The notes beneath the pieces are model-generated. The model saw nothing but the letters and a program-made list of their open reading frames with translations. It searched no databases and was not told the DNA's origin. The translations under genes and the position numbers were made by a program. Positions 7,448-10,853 of a DNA stretch of 10,853 bases are shown here, one piece after another. The stretch lies in assembly GCA_002426555.1 (NCBI GenBank), contig DIQU01000060.1, positions 9,260 through 20,112 on the forward strand, in the 5' to 3' direction. This DNA is from Firmicutes bacterium UBA5454. Its GTDB lineage: Bacteria > Bacillota > Clostridia > Caldicoprobacterales > DTU083. How positions within the stretch are numbered: the stretch's first letter is position 1; each line of letters starts with the position of its first letter.

Positions 7448-8506
7448 GTGAGCCAAAATCTGATTTGTCTGGATATAGGCAGCCAGAACATTCACGTTAT
7501 ACAAGGCAAATTCAACAAAGGCTCCATTGTTGTTCGAGATGTCATAGAGTGTCCAATAGGAGAAGGAGTATTCCTTGATGGAAAAATAGAAGACTTTAGT
7601 GCACTGCGTCAAAGCATTCGAAGGAGTTTGACAATTAACAAGATCAAAGGAAAAAACACTGTAATAACCACACAAAGTACCTCTGTTATAACAAGGGACA
7701 TCCTTCTTCCAATGGCAGAAAGAAAACAATTGGATAATATGGTCAAATACGAAATTGAACAGTACCTGCCTATAGTTGCCAGTGAATATGCAGTTGAATA
7801 TTCCGTTATAGGGGAAACCATTGAGAATGGAGTTGGCAAGTATAAGGTTCAAGTGGCAGCCATGCCAAAAAATATGGTAGATAATTTGGCAAATCTAATA
7901 AGAGAATGCGGGTTGAAACCAGTCGCTTTGGACTTACATTCCAATGCTGCAACCAAATTATTTTCAAACAGGATTTCCATTAACGGTGAATTGTTTAATG
8001 CGGAGAAAACTCATGCCTTCATAGACTTGGGTCATCACAGTATTACAATACATATTCTCCATATGGGGAAGCTGGCCTTCAGCCGGATTATCAACCTGGG
8101 TGCCAGAGAGATTGATAACGAAATTGCTCTTGTTTTTAATCTATCACTGGAGCAGGCAGAAAAGAAGAAAATACAAGAGGCAAATCTTAATCCGGATGAT
8201 TTTGATGAATACATGTCCGACAAATGCAACGATGTCATTCGCTCCAAGGTGGATATCTGGTTATCAGAAATACAAAAAATATTTCAGTATTATATAAGCA
8301 GAACCACTGGAAATCGAATAAATGAAATTTTTCTAATGGGTGGAGCTTCTGGTTTGAAAGGTTTATCGAAGTATGTAGGGCAGGCTTTAAACATGAAAAC
8401 CCAAACCATAGATGAACTTGACATCGTAAAGCCGGGCAAAATGGTAAGTGAATTAAATCCCAGAAAATATATCAATGCATTGGGAGGGTTGATTCGTCAT
8501 GAATAA
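7448..8506 (+). CDS. pilM: Type IV pilus assembly protein PilM (actin-like ATPase)
   Basis: PilM is a cytoplasmic, actin/FtsA-like nucleotide-binding protein that docks on the N-terminal tail of PilN and links the ATPases to the PilN-PilO complex. From GTG 7448 it has 352 residues. The actin-fold signatures are visible: phosphate-1 CLDIGSQNIHV (7-17), phosphate-2 FIDLGHHSITIHI (about 191-203) and the adenosine motif EIFLMGGASGLKGL (about 293-306). LLPMAERKQLDNMVKYEIEQ, about residues 86-105, is the usual PilM segment in which a hydrophobic strand leads into a charged helix. An upstream GTG at 7439 would add three residues but lies in the ribosome site. The gene follows pilC after 31 bases and overlaps pilN by eight. 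Confidence 0.93.
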   Translation: MSQNLICLDIGSQNIHVIQGKFNKGSIVVRDVIECPIGEGVFLDGKIEDFSALRQSIRRSLTINKIKGKNTVITTQSTSVITRDILLPMAERKQLDNMVKYEIEQYLPIVASEYAVEYSVIGETIENGVGKYKVQVAAMPKNMVDNLANLIRECGLKPVALDLHSNAATKLFSNRISINGELFNAEKTHAFIDLGHHSITIHILHMGKLAFSRIINLGAREIDNEIALVFNLSLEQAEKKKIQEANLNPDDFDEYMSDKCNDVIRSKVDIWLSEIQKIFQYYISRTTGNRINEIFLMGGASGLKGLSKYVGQALNMKTQTIDELDIVKPGKMVSELNPRKYINALGGLIRHE

Positions 8507-9107
8507 TACAGGGTTTCAAAAAAGTGACTATAACTTTTTTTCCATGGAATTGGACAATAAAGGATCAGCTCGTAAAAAAAGGATTCGATTTTTTTTCCTT
8601 ATTATCCTTTATCTTGTGCTGATAGCAGGTGCGTACTATCTATTGGAACAAATGATTTTAACAAATCAAAATCTGGCAGCTGAATTGGATAGCTATCTTA
8701 CATCTGAAGAGGTAATATCCAAGCAGCAGGAAGTAACTGAAAAACGAACTGAAGTTACAAGACTGCAGCAATTTGATACATCTTTGCAAACCTTTATCAA
8801 GCATCTTGAGGACATCAGTATAATAGAGACTGAATATATTGAGCAGATAACTTCAGCCGTTCCCCAGGATCTGTACTTTGAAAACTTGTCTATGGATACC
8901 CGTTTACTGCAGATTCAGGGAACAGCACCCAACCGTCAGATTATTGCAGAATACCTTAACAACATGCAGGCCTTGGATCTCTTTCAAGACGTACATATAA
9001 CAAACATAACTACGGTTATAGAAAGCAGCGAAGAAGATCAAGGCGTGGAGAAAACAACTTATACCTTTGATATGAGTTGCCAATTAAAGGATGTGATAAA
9101 GGAATGA
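8499..9107 (+). CDS. pilN: Type IV pilus assembly protein PilN
   Basis: PilN is a bitopic membrane protein that binds PilM through its cytoplasmic N-terminus and PilO through its extracytoplasmic part. The 202 residues comprise a 30-residue cytoplasmic tail ending in a basic patch (RKKRIR), a membrane helix at about 31-49, a coiled coil at about 55-105 and a small ferredoxin-like domain at about 120-200. The PilM-binding motif, usually INLLP, is not seen; YNFFSMEL at 11-18 is the likely counterpart. ATG 8499 follows GGGAGGG (8482-8488) and lies inside the end of pilM, so the pair is coupled. Sequence conservation of PilN is low in general; the call rests on topology, size and place between pilM and pilO. 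Confidence 0.85.
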   Translation: MNNTGFQKSDYNFFSMELDNKGSARKKRIRFFFLIILYLVLIAGAYYLLEQMILTNQNLAAELDSYLTSEEVISKQQEVTEKRTEVTRLQQFDTSLQTFIKHLEDISIIETEYIEQITSAVPQDLYFENLSMDTRLLQIQGTAPNRQIIAEYLNNMQALDLFQDVHITNITTVIESSEEDQGVEKTTYTFDMSCQLKDVIKE

Positions 9108-9898
9108 GATTATCTAAGAGAGAAGTTTTTTTGCTGAAGTTGACTGGACTTGTTTTACTGCTTGCCTTATCCTATTATTTCGTCATAGTGCCAGAGCTGG
9201 ACAAATTAACTGCTGCCAGAGAACAGCTAACTGTTAAGACAACAGAGGTAGAGGCTGTTAAGGTAGAAATTGCAACCATACCACAGCTGATAGGAGAAAT
9301 TGATACACTTCAACAATCAATTATCCAGTCATCCAAAAGATTTTTGCCGGAAATCCAGCAAAAAAAACTGATTATTTTATTGGATGATCAATTAAGGGAA
9401 TCAAATGCAAAAGCAGATTCCATGGGTTTCTCTCAATTGGTCTTTGTGGATCAGGCATTGATAAATCAAAATACCAATTCAACAAAAGAAAACTCAGACA
9501 ATGCTTCAGAAGCAAATGAAGGCAGAGATATGGAGCAGCTGGAACTGAATATCCAATCCATGTCCATACAAGCACCGCTGTTTGGAAAATATGAGGAAAT
9601 TATGGATTTTATCAGCCGTTTGGAGAATCTCAACCGCACTGCAGTGATCAACGGTTTACAGTTAACCCAAGGCACTGATGGTAATGTCAGCGGTACCATA
9701 GGGCTTGACTTCTACTCCATGAATAAGCTCACAGGGGATCCAATTGATGAAAACTATTTGGAATGGTCTTACAACACTCCAAAGGGAGTAGACAATCCAT
9801 TTAGATTTATTCCATCAGATTCATCAGAAGTGGATGAGCCGACTGTAGAAGGTACGCCTGGGGAAGAAATAAATGAAGCGGTACCCGGAACGCCATGA
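9104..9898 (+). CDS. pilO: Type IV pilus assembly protein PilO
   Basis: PilO is the partner of PilN in the membrane alignment complex. From ATG 9104 it has 264 residues: a short cytoplasmic start (MRLSKREVF), a membrane helix at about residues 9-27, a coiled coil at about 30-75 and a ferredoxin-like domain with the segment FGKYEEIMDFISRLENLNR typical of PilO. I chose ATG 9104 because it overlaps the pilN stop as ATGA and gives a normal PilO N-terminus; a TTG at 9077 would add nine residues that do not look like PilO. The last 30 or so residues are rich in Pro, Glu, Gly and Thr and are probably a disordered tail outside the membrane. It overlaps pilD by four bases. Confidence 0.85.
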   Translation: MRLSKREVFLLKLTGLVLLLALSYYFVIVPELDKLTAAREQLTVKTTEVEAVKVEIATIPQLIGEIDTLQQSIIQSSKRFLPEIQQKKLIILLDDQLRESNAKADSMGFSQLVFVDQALINQNTNSTKENSDNASEANEGRDMEQLELNIQSMSIQAPLFGKYEEIMDFISRLENLNRTAVINGLQLTQGTDGNVSGTIGLDFYSMNKLTGDPIDENYLEWSYNTPKGVDNPFRFIPSDSSEVDEPTVEGTPGEEINEAVPGTP

Positions 9899-10668
9899 CA
9901 GTTTTTCTATCTATGGTAATATTTATAGCCGGCATGATGCTTGGAAGCTTCTTTAATGTCTGCATATATCGTATTCCAAGGGCAGAATCCATAGTATTTC
10001 CACCATCCCATTGCACCTCATGCGGTACCCGGCTTAAGTGGTTGGACTTGTTTCCCTTATTCAGCTGGCTTTTTCTGCGTGGACGCTGTCGCAGCTGTAA
10101 AAGCAAGATTTCCATACAATATCCTTTGGTTGAGCTGATAACAGGATTGCTGTATATGTTGCTATATTTGAAATTTGGGTTCAGCGGCAGTTTTCTCACT
10201 TATTTAATACTTGCTTCTATTTTGATTATCACAACGGCTATTGACATAGAACACCAAATTATCCCGGATGAGTTGGTCTTCATAGGTATTATTGCCGGTG
10301 TTGTCCTGGTATTGACAGGCTTGTCTGTTCACTGGAAGGATGCATTGATTGGTCTCCTGGTTGGCGGTGGAACCTTCTTAGCGGTTGCTCTGTTATCCGA
10401 ATGGATTCTAAAAAAGGAAGGTATGGGTGGCGGTGATATCAAGCTAATGGGGATGATAGGACTGTTTCTCGGCTGGAAGTTAACTGTATTATCCATCCTG
10501 TTATCCATATATGCCGGCGGCTTAATCGGGGGACTTCTCCTGATCTTGAAGATAAAGAAACGAGGAGATGCTATTCCATATGGTCCTTTTATAGCAGTGG
10601 GAACCATAATTTCTATTTTCTTTGGGAATGAACTTATAACCTGGTATCTGCAGACTTTCTTATATTGA
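9895..10668 (+). CDS. pilD: Prepilin peptidase PilD (type IV leader peptidase and N-methyltransferase)
   Basis: PilD cuts the leader peptide from prepilins at the cytoplasmic side of the membrane and methylates the new N-terminus. The 257 residues fit the family. The N-terminal part has GSFFNVCIYRIPR (17-29) and the zinc-type CxxC pairs at Cys40/43 and Cys65/68, which mark the full bifunctional form. The catalytic aspartates are Asp117 in TAIDIEHQIIPDE and Asp181 in GMGGGDIKL, the GxGD motif of this aspartic protease family. About seven or eight membrane helices are visible. ATG 9895 overlaps the pilO stop as ATGA and has little ribosome site of its own, so translation is coupled. It is the last gene of the operon in this window; no pilin substrate is encoded nearby. 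Confidence 0.96.
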   Translation: MTVFLSMVIFIAGMMLGSFFNVCIYRIPRAESIVFPPSHCTSCGTRLKWLDLFPLFSWLFLRGRCRSCKSKISIQYPLVELITGLLYMLLYLKFGFSGSFLTYLILASILIITTAIDIEHQIIPDELVFIGIIAGVVLVLTGLSVHWKDALIGLLVGGGTFLAVALLSEWILKKEGMGGGDIKLMGMIGLFLGWKLTVLSILLSIYAGGLIGGLLLILKIKKRGDAIPYGPFIAVGTIISIFFGNELITWYLQTFLY

Positions 10669-10708
10669 GCATAAACGTTACTATCCACAGCAGGATATGC
10701 TATAAGGC

Positions 10709-10853
10709 AGACGACCCTGGCTGATTCTGGAAGTCAGAGGTTAGGGGTTAGAAGTCAGAAGAGAGTTGTAGGGGTAGACGACCCTGGCTGATTCTGGAAG
10801 TCAGAGGTTAGGGGTTAGAAGTCAGAAGAGAGTTGTAGGGGTAGACGACCCTG
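10709..10853. repeat. Exact 67-base tandem repeat, running off the right edge
   Basis: Two complete copies (10709-10775 and 10776-10842) are identical base for base, and a third begins at 10843 and is cut by the window end. Each unit begins AGACGACCCTGGCTG. It contains GAAGTCAGA twice, 21 bases apart (10730-10738 and 10751-10759 in copy 1), and GGTTAG twice, seven bases apart (10739-10744 and 10746-10751). One strand is strongly purine-rich. The period is not a multiple of three and in-frame stops are frequent, so it is unlikely to be coding. The 40 bases between pilD and the first copy (10669-10708) hold no gene and no convincing terminator. The function is unknown. Confidence 0.95.

Noticed and set aside
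7352..7852. 166-codon open frame on the minus strand across the pilC-pilM junction
   Set aside because: It lies opposite two well-supported genes, its translation has no recognisable motif, and I see no ribosome site; it is a frame shadow.
9077..9103. TTG 9077 as the pilO start
   Set aside because: It would create a 31-base overlap with pilN and add residues unlike a PilO N-terminus; ATG 9104 gives the ATGA overlap seen also at pilO-pilD.
10682..10697. Hairpin TATCC-ACAGCA-GGATA as terminator after pilD
   Set aside because: The stem is only five base pairs, mostly A-T, and no T-run follows.
10709..10853. CRISPR array
   Set aside because: The units are head-to-tail and identical over the full 67 bases, with no variable spacers between short repeats and no cas genes in the window.

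Overview
The window looks like a low-GC Gram-positive chromosome, most likely a member of the Clostridia. The DNA is AT-rich, Shine-Dalgarno sites are strong and G-rich (AAGGGGGG, AGGAGGG), TTG and GTG starts occur, and the type IV pilus set has PilM, PilN and PilO but no PilP or PilQ here. The placement comes from gene content and style only. All ten genes lie on the + strand and are tightly packed.

Region 1 (1-3365) holds three genes that look like a divergent ZorA-ZorB-ZorC-type set. The first, cut by the left edge, is a MotA/TolQ/ExbB-like membrane protein with a coiled-coil tail of about 310 residues. The second is a MotB/OmpA-like protein with one membrane helix, a coiled coil and a peptidoglycan-binding domain. 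The third overlaps the second by one base; it is a helical cytoplasmic protein that may be a degenerate EH-signature (ZorC-like) protein. In Zorya anti-phage systems ZorA and ZorB form a proton-driven envelope motor that works with cytoplasmic effectors. No helicase or nuclease gene is seen here, and the residues expected on the ion path look altered, so this could be an unusual Zorya relative, a remnant, or a motor-like pair with another job.

Region 2 (3404-10668) is a type IV pilus assembly operon in the order pilB, pilT, pilC, pilM, pilN, pilO, pilD. PilB is the extension ATPase and has two MshEN-type motifs suggesting control by cyclic di-GMP. PilT is the retraction ATPase, PilC the membrane platform, PilM-PilN-PilO the alignment complex, and PilD the prepilin peptidase. 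Key catalytic motifs are intact in PilB, PilT and PilD. Spacing ranges from 4-8 base overlaps to 46 bases, so the genes are probably one transcript. No pilin gene is present, so pilins must lie elsewhere.

Only 38 bases, with no visible terminator, separate region 1 from pilB, so the two sets may be co-transcribed. Region 3 (10669-10853) is non-coding and holds an exact 67-base tandem repeat that runs off the right edge.
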